Source of the DNA: Solirubrobacterales bacterium
GTDB taxonomy: Bacteria; Actinomycetota; Thermoleophilia; Solirubrobacterales; Solirubrobacteraceae
Direction: 5' to 3'
Length of the DNA stretch: 64,000 bases
Assembly (NCBI GenBank): GCA_003138355.1
Contig: PLFX01000043.1
Location: 117,848 to 181,847, forward strand
Made by a program: the position numbers and the translations under genes. The notes below the pieces were generated by a model. It did no database searches and was not told the origin of the DNA. It saw nothing but the letters and a program-made list of their open reading frames with translations. Shown here in pieces: positions 50,457 to 58,103 of the stretch (position 1 is its first letter; every line of letters starts with the position of its first letter).

Positions 50457-51245
50457 TCAGGCGACGATCTCGAGCAGCGGCGTGGCCAGCTGCGGCGGCG
50501 CCGCGAGGATCCCGCCAGGCAGGCCCGGGCGATCGGCCAGCTCGTGCACCTCGAGGCCCGCGCACTCGCAGAGCAGGGCGCCCGCTGCCGTGTCCCATAC
50601 CTTGACGGTCCGCTCGAAGAACGCGTCCAGGCGCCCGACCGCGGTCCAGGAGAGGTCAAGCGCGGCGGCACCGCAGCGACGAATGTCGCGGACACTCGCG
50701 ATCAGTCGCGTCAGCGCATTGGCCTGAGCGCTTCGCACGGTGGCGTCGTAGGCAAAGCCGGTCCCGACCAGCGCCTGCGCAAGCGTCTGCGCGCGCGGTC
50801 TCGAGGGGACCGGCGGCGCGCCATTGTGTAGCAGCGGCTCGCCGCGCACGGCGGTAAACGTCTCCTCGCGCAGCGGATCGTGCACAACGCCGGCGAGCGT
50901 CCCGGCTTCGTCCTGCACGGCGACGGATACACACCAGAACGGAATGCCAAAGAGGAAGTTGATCGTCCCATCGAGCGGATCGACGACCCAGCGCAGCCCG
51001 TTCGAACCCGCCACGTTCGCGCCCTCCTCCTCGGCGAGAAAGCCGTCGTCGGGGCGTCGCGAGCCGATCAGCTCACGGATCGCGTTTTGCGCGGCGACGT
51101 CTGCCTCGGACACGAGGTCGGTCGGCGAGGACTTCGACTCGATCCCACGGATGCCGCCGGCTTCGAAGCGTTCGCGCAGCAGCGCGCCGGCGTTTCGCGC
51201 CGCCTGCTCGGCCAGCGCGAGGAGCTCATCGCGATCCTGGCTCAT
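50457..51245 (-). CDS. Inositol monophosphatase-family phosphatase
   Basis: A 262-residue Mg-dependent phosphatase. Metal-binding motifs are SSPTDLVSEADVAAQNAIRE, FLAEEEGAN (E-E), WVVDPLDGTINFLFGIPFWC (the D-P-L-D-G-T signature) and KVWDTAAGALLCECAGLEVH (W-D-x-A-A-G). Substrates in the family include inositol phosphates, fructose-1,6-bisphosphate, PAP or histidinol phosphate. ATG 51245 matches the family start. It diverges from the F420 reductase gene and may serve a housekeeping role such as phosphoinositol or sugar phosphate metabolism. Confidence 0.92.
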   Translation of the reverse strand: MSQDRDELLALAEQAARNAGALLRERFEAGGIRGIESKSSPTDLVSEADVAAQNAIRELIGSRRPDDGFLAEEEGANVAGSNGLRWVVDPLDGTINFLFGIPFWCVSVAVQDEAGTLAGVVHDPLREETFTAVRGEPLLHNGAPPVPSRPRAQTLAQALVGTGFAYDATVRSAQANALTRLIASVRDIRRCGAAALDLSWTAVGRLDAFFERTVKVWDTAAGALLCECAGLEVHELADRPGLPGGILAAPPQLATPLLEIVA

Positions 51246-51373
51246 GCTGCTCGCCGCACCCACGGGCACGGGCGATGCCCGCTCACGAGAGATCGTCGAT
51301 CGTGCGGTCGGGCCACTGTCCGCAGGTTATCTGTCCCCGAGCCGGGATCCGGCGCGACCTATACTGCCTGCGC

Positions 51374-52057
51374 TTGCCAGCGAGTGACACATCGCTCACG
51401 ATCATCGGCGCGAGCGGCGCATTCGGGTTCGGACTTGCGCTGCGACTGGGGCGCGCCGGCATCGAGGTGACGATCGGTTCCCGCGACGTCGAACGCGCCG
51501 AGGAGACGGTCGGGCGGTTGCGTGCACAGGTACCAAACGGACGGTTTGACGGCCTGGTGAACGCTCCGGCAGCAGCGGCCAACGAGATCGTCGTGCTGAG
51601 CGTCCCGTTTCGCAACCACTCGGAGACGCTCACGAACATCAGGGACTCCCTGCGCGGCGGGCAGATCCTGCTCGACTCGACGGTGCCGCTGGCCGCCGCC
51701 GTCAGCGGCAAGGCGACGCGCATGCTGGGCGTCTGGCAGGGGTCGGCCGCACAGCAGGCGCAGGAGATGGCTCCGGAGGGCGTCCGTGTCGTGTCGGGCC
51801 TGCACACGTTGAGCGCGGTCACGCTCGGGGACCTCGGGCACCCTCTCGACGAGGACGTCTTGTTGTGCGGCGACCGCCGCGAGGACAAGGAGCGCGTCGG
51901 CACGCTGATCGGCAAGATCGACGGCCTGCGCGTGGTCGATTGCGGACGCCTCGAGATGGCGCGCATCGCCGAATCGCTCACGGCACTGCTGATCGCGGTC
52001 AACGCGCGCTACAAGTCGCACGCTGGGCTGCGCGTCACGGGCCTACCCGGCCAGTGA
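51374..52057 (+). CDS. npdG: NADPH:F420 reductase
   Basis: A 227-residue reductase. The Rossmann motif is TIIGASGAFGFGLALRLGRA, followed by GIEVTIGSRDVERAEETVGR (the S-R that binds the 2'-phosphate of NADPH), EIVVLSVPFRNHSETL and VVSGLHTLSAVTLGDLGHPL. TTG 51374 is chosen because no ATG or GTG fits; a TATACT box lies about 10 bases in front of it, so the message may be nearly leaderless. It begins a four-gene coenzyme F420 operon and regenerates reduced F420 or NADPH. Its stop overlaps the cofD GTG by four bases. Confidence 0.9.
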   Translation: MPASDTSLTIIGASGAFGFGLALRLGRAGIEVTIGSRDVERAEETVGRLRAQVPNGRFDGLVNAPAAAANEIVVLSVPFRNHSETLTNIRDSLRGGQILLDSTVPLAAAVSGKATRMLGVWQGSAAQQAQEMAPEGVRVVSGLHTLSAVTLGDLGHPLDEDVLLCGDRREDKERVGTLIGKIDGLRVVDCGRLEMARIAESLTALLIAVNARYKSHAGLRVTGLPGQ

Positions 52058-52956
52058 GCGTCGTCCTCCTGTCGGGCGGATCGGGCGGCGCGAAGCTCGC
52101 GCGCGGCCTCTACGAACTGCTCGACGACGCGCTTACCGTGGTCGCGAACACCGCGGACGACACCGAGATCTACGGCGCCTACGTCTCGCCTGACCCCGAC
52201 CTTCTGACCTACTGGCTCGCCGATCGCATCGACGAGCGCGGCTGGGGAATCGCCGGCGACAGCTTCGGCGCTGTCGAGATGCTGCGCGAGCTCGGCGCCG
52301 AGCCATGGTTCGGCCTCGGCGACCGCGACCTCGGCCTGTGCCTACAGCGACGGCTGCTGCGCGAGGCCGGGCTCAGTGCCACCGACGCCCAGGCGCAGCT
52401 CACAGCCGCTCTCGGCGTGCGAGCACGCGTCCTACCGATGAGCGATCAAGCGGTCCGCACGCGCATTCGCACGAGCGGCGCGTGGGTGAGCCTCCAAGAG
52501 TTCATGGTCAGGCTGCATGCCAGCGCCCCGATCGAGGAGATCGAGTTCGATGGCGCCGCCGACGCCACGCCTACCGCGGAGGTGCTCGCAGCGCTGGGGA
52601 GCGCGAGCTCGATCGTGATCGGACCGTCCAACCCGGTGATCTCGATCGGCCCGATTCTCGCGCTCCCTGGAATGCGTGCTGCGCTCGTCGAGGCGCCCGC
52701 CCCAGTGATCGCGGTCAGCCCGATCGTCGCCGGCGAGGTACTCAAGGGGCCGACCGCCGCGTGCCTTGCCTGGGCGGGGCTGCCGGCCGACGCGAGCGGC
52801 GTCCTCGCCTACTACGAAGGCCTGGTCGACGGGGTCGTCTGCGATGAGCCGATTGAGGCGATCCCGGCGCTGCGCTGCGACACGCTCATGAGCACCCCCG
52901 AGCAGCGGCGCGCTGTCGCTACGCGGGTGCTCGAGTTCGCCGGGTCTCTCGGTTGA
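52054..52956 (+). CDS. cofD: 2-phospho-L-lactate transferase (CofD/FbiA)
   Basis: A 300-residue enzyme that joins the lactyl/PEP-derived phosphodonor to the deazaflavin Fo, making (dehydro-)F420-0. The start VVLLSGGSGGAKLARGLYEL is the family glycine loop, with NTADDTEIYGAYVSPDPDLL, WGIAGDSFGAVEMLRELGAE, GDRDLGLCLQR and GPSNPVISIGPILALPGM as the other CofD signatures. GTG 52054 overlaps the end of the reductase gene. The Fo synthase is not in this window. Confidence 0.95.
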   Translation: MSVVLLSGGSGGAKLARGLYELLDDALTVVANTADDTEIYGAYVSPDPDLLTYWLADRIDERGWGIAGDSFGAVEMLRELGAEPWFGLGDRDLGLCLQRRLLREAGLSATDAQAQLTAALGVRARVLPMSDQAVRTRIRTSGAWVSLQEFMVRLHASAPIEEIEFDGAADATPTAEVLAALGSASSIVIGPSNPVISIGPILALPGMRAALVEAPAPVIAVSPIVAGEVLKGPTAACLAWAGLPADASGVLAYYEGLVDGVVCDEPIEAIPALRCDTLMSTPEQRRAVATRVLEFAGSLG

Positions 52957-52960
52957 GCCG

Positions 52961-53605
52961 ATGGAGACCGTCGCGATCGTCCCGGTGAAGCGCTTCAGCC
53001 TCGCCAAGCAGCGCCTGAGCGAGCGACTGGCGCCGGCGTCGCGAGCGGCGCTTGCGGAGGCGATGGTCGCGGACGTCTTCGACGCCCTCCACGCGTCCTC
53101 GCGCCTCGCGGGGGTGCTCGTCGTGACGAACGAGCCCCGCGTCGCAGCGCTCGCCGACGGGCTCGGCGCCACGGTGATCGCGGACCACAGCGAGGCAGGA
53201 CAGAGCGCCGCTGCGAGCACTGGCGTCATCGAAGCGCTGCGGCGCGGGTGCGCTCGCGCCCTGCTCGTCCCGGGCGACTGCCCCGCTCTCGCCGTCGAGG
53301 AGCTCGACGCCCTACTCGAGCCGGAGCCGCAAGAGCGCCGCGTCGTCGTGGTGCCGGATCGTCACGGGACAGGAACGAACGCGCTCCTGCTGAGTCCACC
53401 GGATGTCATCGAGCCGGGGTTCGGGCCGGGGAGCTTCGAGCGCCATTGCGAGCGCGCGGCGACGGCGCACGCCGCGTGTGAGGTGCTCCGTCCGCCGAGC
53501 CTGCTGCTCGACATCGATACCCCCGCTGACCTCGCGACGCTCCTGGTCCAGGCGGACGGCCGCGCGCCGCACACACGCGCGGCCTGCGAGCTCATCGCGA
53601 CCTGA
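52961..53605 (+). CDS. cofC: 2-phospho-L-lactate / PEP guanylyltransferase (CofC/FbiD)
   Basis: A 214-residue nucleotidyltransferase that activates 2-phospholactate or phosphoenolpyruvate with GTP. Its motifs are VAIVPVKRFSLAKQRLSERL (P-V-K-x-x-x-x-A-K-x-R-L), VVTNEPRVAALADGLGATVI, LLVPGDCPALAVEELDALLE (the G-D-x-P metal site), PDRHGTGTNALLLSPPDVIE and FGPGSFERH. It follows cofD after 4 bases and ends on the ATG of cofE. Together the three genes make and extend F420. Confidence 0.95.
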   Translation: METVAIVPVKRFSLAKQRLSERLAPASRAALAEAMVADVFDALHASSRLAGVLVVTNEPRVAALADGLGATVIADHSEAGQSAAASTGVIEALRRGCARALLVPGDCPALAVEELDALLEPEPQERRVVVVPDRHGTGTNALLLSPPDVIEPGFGPGSFERHCERAATAHAACEVLRPPSLLLDIDTPADLATLLVQADGRAPHTRAACELIAT

Positions 53606-54354
53606 TGGGAGCGCTCAGCGCCAGGGCGGTCCGCGGCTTGCCGGAAATCACTCCCGGCGACGACCTGGCGGCGCTGATCCTCGAAGCGGGCGACGAGCCG
53701 ACCGACGACGAGATCATCGTCATCGCACAGAAGGTTGTCTCAAAGGCGGAGGGGCAGCTGCGCGAGCTCGCTGCGATCACGCCGTCCGCGCGGGCGCGCG
53801 AGCTGGCGGCGCAGCTCGGTAAGGACGAGCGCCACGTGCAGGCGATCCTCGATGAGTCAAGCGAGCTGCTGCGGGCCGAGCGCGGCCTGCTGATCGTTCG
53901 CACCCATCACGGCTTCGTCTGCGCGAACGCGGGGATCGACACCTCGAACGCGCCGCGCGACGGGCTGCTCGTGCTCCTGCCGCGCGATCCGGATCGCTCA
54001 GCGCGCGAGCTGCGCGCGCGCTTCCGGGCGCTCTGCGGTCACTCCCCCGCAGTCGTGGTGAGCGACAGCTTCGGCCGACCCTGGCGGCTTGGCCAGCTTG
54101 ACACGGCGATCGGCTGTGCCGGCATCGCGCCGCTCGATGACTGGCGCGGGCGAACCGATTGGCGTGAACGGGAGCTGAGTGCGACGGTGATCGCTGTCGC
54201 GGACGCGGTCGCGGCCACTGCCGAGCTCACCCGCACGAAGGACTCGGGCGAGCCGGTCGTCGTGGTCAGCGGCCTTGGCAAGCACGTGACCGCGCAGGAC
54301 GGGCCAGGCGCCAGCGCACTAGTTCGAGCGCGCGCTGACGATCTGTTCGCCTGA
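53605..54354 (+). CDS. cofE: F420-0:gamma-glutamyl ligase (CofE)
   Basis: A 249-residue GTP-dependent ligase that adds glutamates to F420-0. Motifs are ARAVRGLPEITPGDDLAALI, DEIIVIAQKVVSKAEGQLRE, TPSARARELAAQLGKDERHV, FVCANAGIDTSNAPRDGLLV (the N-A-G-I-D-x-S-N metal site) and VVVSDSFGRPWRLGQLDTAI. It is the single-domain form, lacking the C-terminal FMN-dependent part of mycobacterial FbiB, so dehydro-F420 reduction would need another protein. It overlaps cofC by one base and ends the operon. Confidence 0.95.
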   Translation: MGALSARAVRGLPEITPGDDLAALILEAGDEPTDDEIIVIAQKVVSKAEGQLRELAAITPSARARELAAQLGKDERHVQAILDESSELLRAERGLLIVRTHHGFVCANAGIDTSNAPRDGLLVLLPRDPDRSARELRARFRALCGHSPAVVVSDSFGRPWRLGQLDTAIGCAGIAPLDDWRGRTDWRERELSATVIAVADAVAATAELTRTKDSGEPVVVVSGLGKHVTAQDGPGASALVRARADDLFA

Positions 54355-54356
54355 CA

Positions 54357-54380
54357 CCCGCTCAGTAGCGCTCGAGCGGG
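54357..54380. terminator. Candidate bidirectional terminator after cofE
   Basis: CCCGCTC and GAGCGGG form a 7-bp stem around a 10-base loop between the convergent cofE and Arg-rich small-protein genes. There is no T tract. The location between two converging stops makes a shared terminator plausible. Confidence 0.35.
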
Positions 54381-54550
54381 CGAGGGAGCGCACGTATGCG
54401 GCGCCGTCGCGCCATTGTCCGCACGGCGCGGACCAGTGGCAGAGTGACTGAGGCGCTACGGCGCATGACGACCGCTTCGTCGCCGTAGCGCGGTCGCCGA
54501 CGCGACTCGGACGCACGCATCAGCATGATCGTTGGCTGGGGATGGATCAT
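54362..54550 (-). CDS. Arg-rich small protein, 62 aa, in a LacI regulon
   Basis: A 62-residue protein (MIHPQPTIMLMRASESRRRP, then RYGDEAVVMRRSASVTLPLV and RAVRTMARRRRIRALPRPLE) with a very high arginine content. ATG 54550 is preceded by ccaggaggac at a suitable distance. Upstream lies a LacI-type operator that resembles the two at the neighbouring lacI/MFS promoters. The positive charge suggests nucleic acid or membrane-surface binding. No family is recognised; noise cannot be excluded, but the ribosome site and operator argue for a gene. Confidence 0.5.
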   Translation of the reverse strand: MIHPQPTIMLMRASESRRRPRYGDEAVVMRRSASVTLPLVRAVRTMARRRRIRALPRPLERY

Positions 54551-54568
54551 CGGTTGTGTCCTCCTGGA

Positions 54569-54584
54569 TTGAAACCGGTTGCAA
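54569..54584. promoter_or_regulatory. LacI-type operator near the Arg-rich small gene
   Basis: TTGAAACCGGTTGCAA, a 16-bp inverted repeat with one mismatched pair around the AACCGGTT core. It matches the two operators at 55613 and 55650 and lies 19 bases upstream of the small gene's ATG. Confidence 0.75.
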
Positions 54585-54602
54585 ACGACGAGAAAAAAAG
54601 GG

Positions 54603-55613
54603 CTAGGCCGAGGCCCTCACGACGAGCTCCGCGGGAATCGAGACATGCGTCACAGCGCCGGTTTGCAACTGGCGGATCAGCGTCTCGGCGAGGAGGCGGC
54701 CGATCAGTGGACCGGGCTGGCGCACCGTCGTCAGGGGAGGATCGCTGTGGGAGGCGATCAGCGCGTCGTCATACCCGACCACCGCGACGTCGCCGGGCAC
54801 GCTGCGGCCGTGCGCGTGAAGCTCCTCGATCGCCGCGATCGCCATGACGTCGCTGCAGGCGAAGACAGCGTCGAGGCGCTCGTCGCGCTCGAGCAGCTTG
54901 CGCATCATCGCCGCGCCCGACTCGGCACTCCAGTTCCCATGAGTCACCAGGGACTCGTCGAGCTCGATGCCCGCCGCGCTCAGCGCCGCGGCGTAACCGT
55001 TGAAGCGGTCGCGCACCTCGATCTCGCGGCCAGGCCCCCCGATGAAGGCGATGCGCCGGCGTCCATTGCGAACCAGCTGCTCAGTTGCCATCCGTCCGCC
55101 GGCGAAGCTGTCGCCGGTGACGGTGCTGAAGTTACGCCCGTCCGGCGGCATCCCCCAGACGACGAACGGGGCGCCGCGTCCCTCGAGCCTGCTCAGATGC
55201 TCCTGCGTGCAGCGCGCCGCGAGCAGGACGAAGCCGTCGACACGCCCGGACTCGAGATAGCGGGAGATCCAACGCGTCTCGTCGGGGAGGGTCTGAATCA
55301 GCAGCAGGTCATAGGCGTCGGCGTGCAGGCCGGCCGTCAGGCCGCTCAGGATCTCGAGCACGAAGTCGTCCGGCACCGTCTCGCTCGGCGCGTAGGGATA
55401 CGTAACGAGCGCGACGACGTTGCTCTGGCGCCGGCTGAGACGTCGCGCCGAATCGTTCATCTCGAACCCGTGCTCCTGAGCGATGGCGCGGATGCGCTCC
55501 CGCGTACCGACGCTGACGAGCGGGCTGTCGTTGAGCGCGCGCGAGACGGTCGCCTTCGATACCCCGGCGAGGCGAGCGACGTCGGCGATCGTTCTGACGC
55601 GGGTCGTTTCCAT
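54603..55613 (-). CDS. LacI-family regulator of the MFS/small-protein unit
   Basis: A 336-residue repressor. The DNA-binding head is TRVRTIADVARLAGVSKATV, SRALNDSPLVSVGTRERIRA, IAQEHGFEMNDSARRLSRRQ. The ligand-binding domain shows SNVVALVTYPYAPSE, FVVWGMPPDG, RRRIAFIGGPGREIEVRDRF and VPGDVAVVGYDDALIASHSD. Its ATG lies at the edge of one AACCGGTT operator (55613-55626), and a second one controls the diverging MFS gene, so it is autoregulated. It is not similar in detail to the galactoside LacI at 45387, so it responds to another ligand. Confidence 0.93.
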   Translation of the reverse strand: METTRVRTIADVARLAGVSKATVSRALNDSPLVSVGTRERIRAIAQEHGFEMNDSARRLSRRQSNVVALVTYPYAPSETVPDDFVLEILSGLTAGLHADAYDLLLIQTLPDETRWISRYLESGRVDGFVLLAARCTQEHLSRLEGRGAPFVVWGMPPDGRNFSTVTGDSFAGGRMATEQLVRNGRRRIAFIGGPGREIEVRDRFNGYAAALSAAGIELDESLVTHGNWSAESGAAMMRKLLERDERLDAVFACSDVMAIAAIEELHAHGRSVPGDVAVVGYDDALIASHSDPPLTTVRQPGPLIGRLLAETLIRQLQTGAVTHVSIPAELVVRASA

Positions 55614-55626
55614 GGAACCGGTTGCA
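55613..55626. promoter_or_regulatory. LacI-type operator at the lacI start codon
   Basis: TGGAACCGGTTGCA, an inverted repeat with the AACCGGTT core, overlapping the lacI start codon. It lies 37 bp (centre to centre) from a perfect copy that serves the diverging MFS gene. Confidence 0.8.
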
Positions 55627-55649
55627 GTATACGCAGTTCGCTGCTAGTT

Positions 55650-55663
55650 TGCAACCGGTTGCA
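55650..55663. promoter_or_regulatory. LacI-type operator upstream of the MFS gene
   Basis: A perfect 14-bp palindrome, TGCAACCGGTTGCA, 16 bases upstream of the MFS start codon. It is the strongest of the three sites and would be a natural target of the LacI protein encoded next to it. Confidence 0.85.
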
Positions 55664-55679
55664 GAGGAGTATTGGTTAG

Positions 55680-56900
55680 ATGGGCTCTTGGCGAAAGCAA
55701 GGCGCGAGCGTCGCGGGCGGGCGCCCCGCGGCTCCGCTCGGTGCAGGCGGCGCAATTGCGGGCCTGGTCGCCTTGGGAGCCTGCGCGGCATGCTTCAACA
55801 CGGCCGAAAGCCTGCCGATCGGCCTGCTGCCAGCGATCTCCTCGAGCATGCACCGCTCGCTGTCGGAGACCGGCCTGCTCGTGACGATCTATGCGCTCGT
55901 CGTCGTGGGAGCGACCGTCCCGCTCACGCGCTTGACACGGCGCATCCCGCAGCGCCCACTGATGGCCGCGGTCGTGGCCGGGCTGATCCTCGGCAGTGTG
56001 GGCTCGGCAATAGCGCCTGACTATGTACTGCTGCTCGGCTCCCGCATTTTCACCGCGCTGGCGCAGTCGATCTTCTGGGGCGTGGCGCCAGTTCAAGCGG
56101 CAGCCCTGGTCAGTGCGAAGTCACGCGGAAAGGCGGTGACCGCCGTGCTTGTCGGCAGCTCAGCGGGCATCGTCATCGGCCTCCCGGCCGGCACGTGGCT
56201 CGGCCATGCCGCCGGGTGGCGCGTTTCCTTCATCGCCCTCGCCGCCCTCGCGGTGCTCGTGCTCGCGGCAGTCGTCGTCGCGCTTCCCCGCCGCGCCACG
56301 GCGCTCGTGCGCATGAGCGACGAACCGGCGCGGGATCTCCGGCGGTACCGGGCGGTCGTCGTGGCGGTCACGCTTGCCGTCACGGCCTTCTACGCGGCCT
56401 ACACCTACGTGAGTCCCTTCCTGGTTCACGTCAGCGGCGTCTCTCACGCGGCCGTCGCGCTCGTACTGCTCGCGGCAGGGCTTGCGTCGAGCGTCGGCCT
56501 CGCCGGTGGCGGCGTGCTCTACGCGCGCCATCCGCGCGGCGCGATAGCCGCCCCGGTGGCGGTGATGGTCGTCGCCCTCGCATGCCTGTTCGCATTCGCG
56601 AGCGACGCGGGGCTCGCAGTCGTGTTCGTCTCGCTCGACACTCTCGGCCTCGGCATCCTGGTGGTCGCAGGACAGACCGCCGTGCTCGATCTCGGTCCGC
56701 AGAACGGGACGGCCTGGTTCTCCACTGCATTCAACGTCGGTATCGCAAGCGGCCCGCTCGTCGGCGCGCTTGCGCTCGCGACCTCTGGCCTTCGCGCAAC
56801 CGCATTCGCCGCGGCGATCGTTGCCGCGATGGCGCTATGCGTGGCGATGCCACGGCGCGTCACGCCCGCAGCCAACGAGCGTGCTCAGCTCGTGAGCTGA
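55680..56900 (+). CDS. MFS transporter, DHA1/sugar-efflux type
   Basis: A 406-residue protein with 12 predicted helices. The first begins GGAIAGLVALGACAACFNTA, followed by SLPIGLLPAISSSMHRSLSE, the DHA1-like loop LVVVGATVPLTRLTRRIPQR, and LLLGSRIFTALAQSIFWGVA. LVGSSAGIVIGLPAGTWLGH is the motif C region. This fits the AraJ/Cmr/SotB-like arabinose or sugar-efflux and drug exporters. Control by the divergent LacI through a perfect palindrome points to a sugar or sugar-derived inducer. Confidence 0.92.
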   Translation: MGSWRKQGASVAGGRPAAPLGAGGAIAGLVALGACAACFNTAESLPIGLLPAISSSMHRSLSETGLLVTIYALVVVGATVPLTRLTRRIPQRPLMAAVVAGLILGSVGSAIAPDYVLLLGSRIFTALAQSIFWGVAPVQAAALVSAKSRGKAVTAVLVGSSAGIVIGLPAGTWLGHAAGWRVSFIALAALAVLVLAAVVVALPRRATALVRMSDEPARDLRRYRAVVVAVTLAVTAFYAAYTYVSPFLVHVSGVSHAAVALVLLAAGLASSVGLAGGGVLYARHPRGAIAAPVAVMVVALACLFAFASDAGLAVVFVSLDTLGLGILVVAGQTAVLDLGPQNGTAWFSTAFNVGIASGPLVGALALATSGLRATAFAAAIVAAMALCVAMPRRVTPAANERAQLVS

Positions 56901-56944
56901 AGGCGCGCGCATCCGCACGCGCGGGCGGGCGGACCGTGTGCGGG

Positions 56945-57301
56945 TCAGCGATCCTGGATCAGCCCGAGGACGTTGCCATCGAGGTCGGTCACGCTGGCAA
57001 CCAGGCGGCCGCCGCCAACCTCGCGCGGTGGATCCTTGACCGTGGCGCCGGCAGCCGTCACCTCGCCGAGCTTCGCCTCGATGTCGGATACGTGCCAGTA
57101 GGCGACGGGTGAGGTCATGCCCTGCGCACCGCCGCCCGGCACGAGGCCAATGTGCTGGCCCGCGGCCTCGAAGCCCACGTAGTAGGGCGAGTCGGCTTGC
57201 GGCGCCACGCCGAGGAGCGCCGTGTAGAGAGCCTTGGCGGCGTCGATGTCTGACACGGGGTGCAGCACAGTCTTGATTCCCTGGGTGGAAGAGCCTGTCA
57301 T
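56945..57301 (-). CDS. VOC/glyoxalase-family protein, 118 aa
   Basis: A compact protein of two beta-alpha-beta-beta-beta modules: GIKTVLHPVSDIDAAKALYT, ALLGVAPQADSPYYVGFEAA, HIGLVPGGGAQGMTSPVAYW, and VSDIEAKLGEVTAAGATVKD, LVASVTDLDGNVLGLIQDR. H-P-V-x-D and the late D-x-D-G-N are the usual VOC positions. The metal ligands are not all obvious, so it may be a lyase, dioxygenase or resistance protein of unknown substrate. ATG 57301 follows a normal site. No operon partner. Confidence 0.9.
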   Translation of the reverse strand: MTGSSTQGIKTVLHPVSDIDAAKALYTALLGVAPQADSPYYVGFEAAGQHIGLVPGGGAQGMTSPVAYWHVSDIEAKLGEVTAAGATVKDPPREVGGGRLVASVTDLDGNVLGLIQDR

Positions 57302-57406
57302 CGTCGCTTCCTTTGCGGTGGTCGATTACCGAGAGCACCGTAGCGGCGGAGCATGTGGGCCGTTTATCGATTCCTGATCGATTCGAGTCACGCATATCCT
57401 GCAGCG

Positions 57407-57730
57407 ATGGCCCGCATCCACGTGCTGAGCGACGACCTGCTCTTCTCCTCACGCCTGCAGGCAGCATTCGCGCAGGCGGGCCACGAGGTGAGCGTCGGCC
57501 TCGCGGTTCCTGACGGTGCCGAGGCGATCGTTGCGGATCTCACGCACGAACCGAAGCAGCGCCTCGCGGCGCTTGACGGCGACACGCCAACTCTCGCCTT
57601 CTACTCCCACGTGGAGAGCGAGGTCCGCATGCAGGCGATCGCGGCCGGGGTCGCGCTCGTGGTGCCACGCTCGCGCATGGCGCGCGAGCCCGTCGCGCTC
57701 GTCGAGCGGCTACTCGCTACTGGGCGTTGA
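57407..57730 (+). CDS. Receiver-like hypothetical protein, 107 aa
   Basis: ATG 57407 gives MARIHVLSDDLLFSSRLQAA, FAQAGHEVSVGLAVPDGAEA, IVADLTHEPKQRLAALDGDT, LAFYSHVESEVRMQAIAAGV and ALVVPRSRMAREPVALVERL. The layout of five beta-alpha units looks like a response-regulator receiver, but the phosphorylated aspartate is replaced within VADLTHE and the pair of N-terminal acids is reduced (SDD), so it is probably a pseudo-receiver. Its last 14 bases overlap the convergent gene at 57717. Confidence 0.8.
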   Translation: MARIHVLSDDLLFSSRLQAAFAQAGHEVSVGLAVPDGAEAIVADLTHEPKQRLAALDGDTPTLAFYSHVESEVRMQAIAAGVALVVPRSRMAREPVALVERLLATGR

Positions 57731-58103
57731 TGCGACGCTGCTGCTCGCGCACGGTGTACGGCCGGCCCCACATCGGCTCGACCGGCGCGCGTCCCTCGCG
57801 GACCTCGCGTACGACGAGCTCGCCCGTGATGCCGGTGTCGTCGAGCAGTGTCAGCCCCGAGCGCACGGCCGGCACCGCCGCGGCGTGGCCAAAACGGTGA
57901 GCGACGAGAATCCGCCAATTCCACTCGCTTTGCGAGTAGGGCTGGGCGTTGCAGACGACGAGCGCGACGGCGGCGTCGACGTAGCGCTCGATGTCATCGA
58001 TCCGCAGGTCGAGCTCGAGATCAGTCCAGTCGGGCGGCAGCGAGTCGACGATCTCCTGGAAGGCGTCCGTGAGTCCCATCCGGCCTAAGCCTAGCGAGGA
58101 CAC
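57717..58103 (-). CDS. Hypothetical protein, 128 aa
   Basis: A soluble protein: GLTDAFQEIVDSLPPDWTDL, ELDLRIDDIERYVDAAVALV, VCNAQPYSQSEWNWRILVAH, RFGHAAAVPAVRSGLTLLDD and GELVVREVREGRAPVEPMWG. The pattern of an N-terminal helix, an acidic stretch and a beta-rich end is seen in conserved actinobacterial proteins of unknown function. ATG 58103 or 58079 (MGLTD) are both possible. It converges on the receiver-like gene and overlaps the start region of the methyltransferase gene on the other strand. Confidence 0.75.
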   Translation of the reverse strand: MSSLGLGRMGLTDAFQEIVDSLPPDWTDLELDLRIDDIERYVDAAVALVVCNAQPYSQSEWNWRILVAHRFGHAAAVPAVRSGLTLLDDTGITGELVVREVREGRAPVEPMWGRPYTVREQQRRINAQ

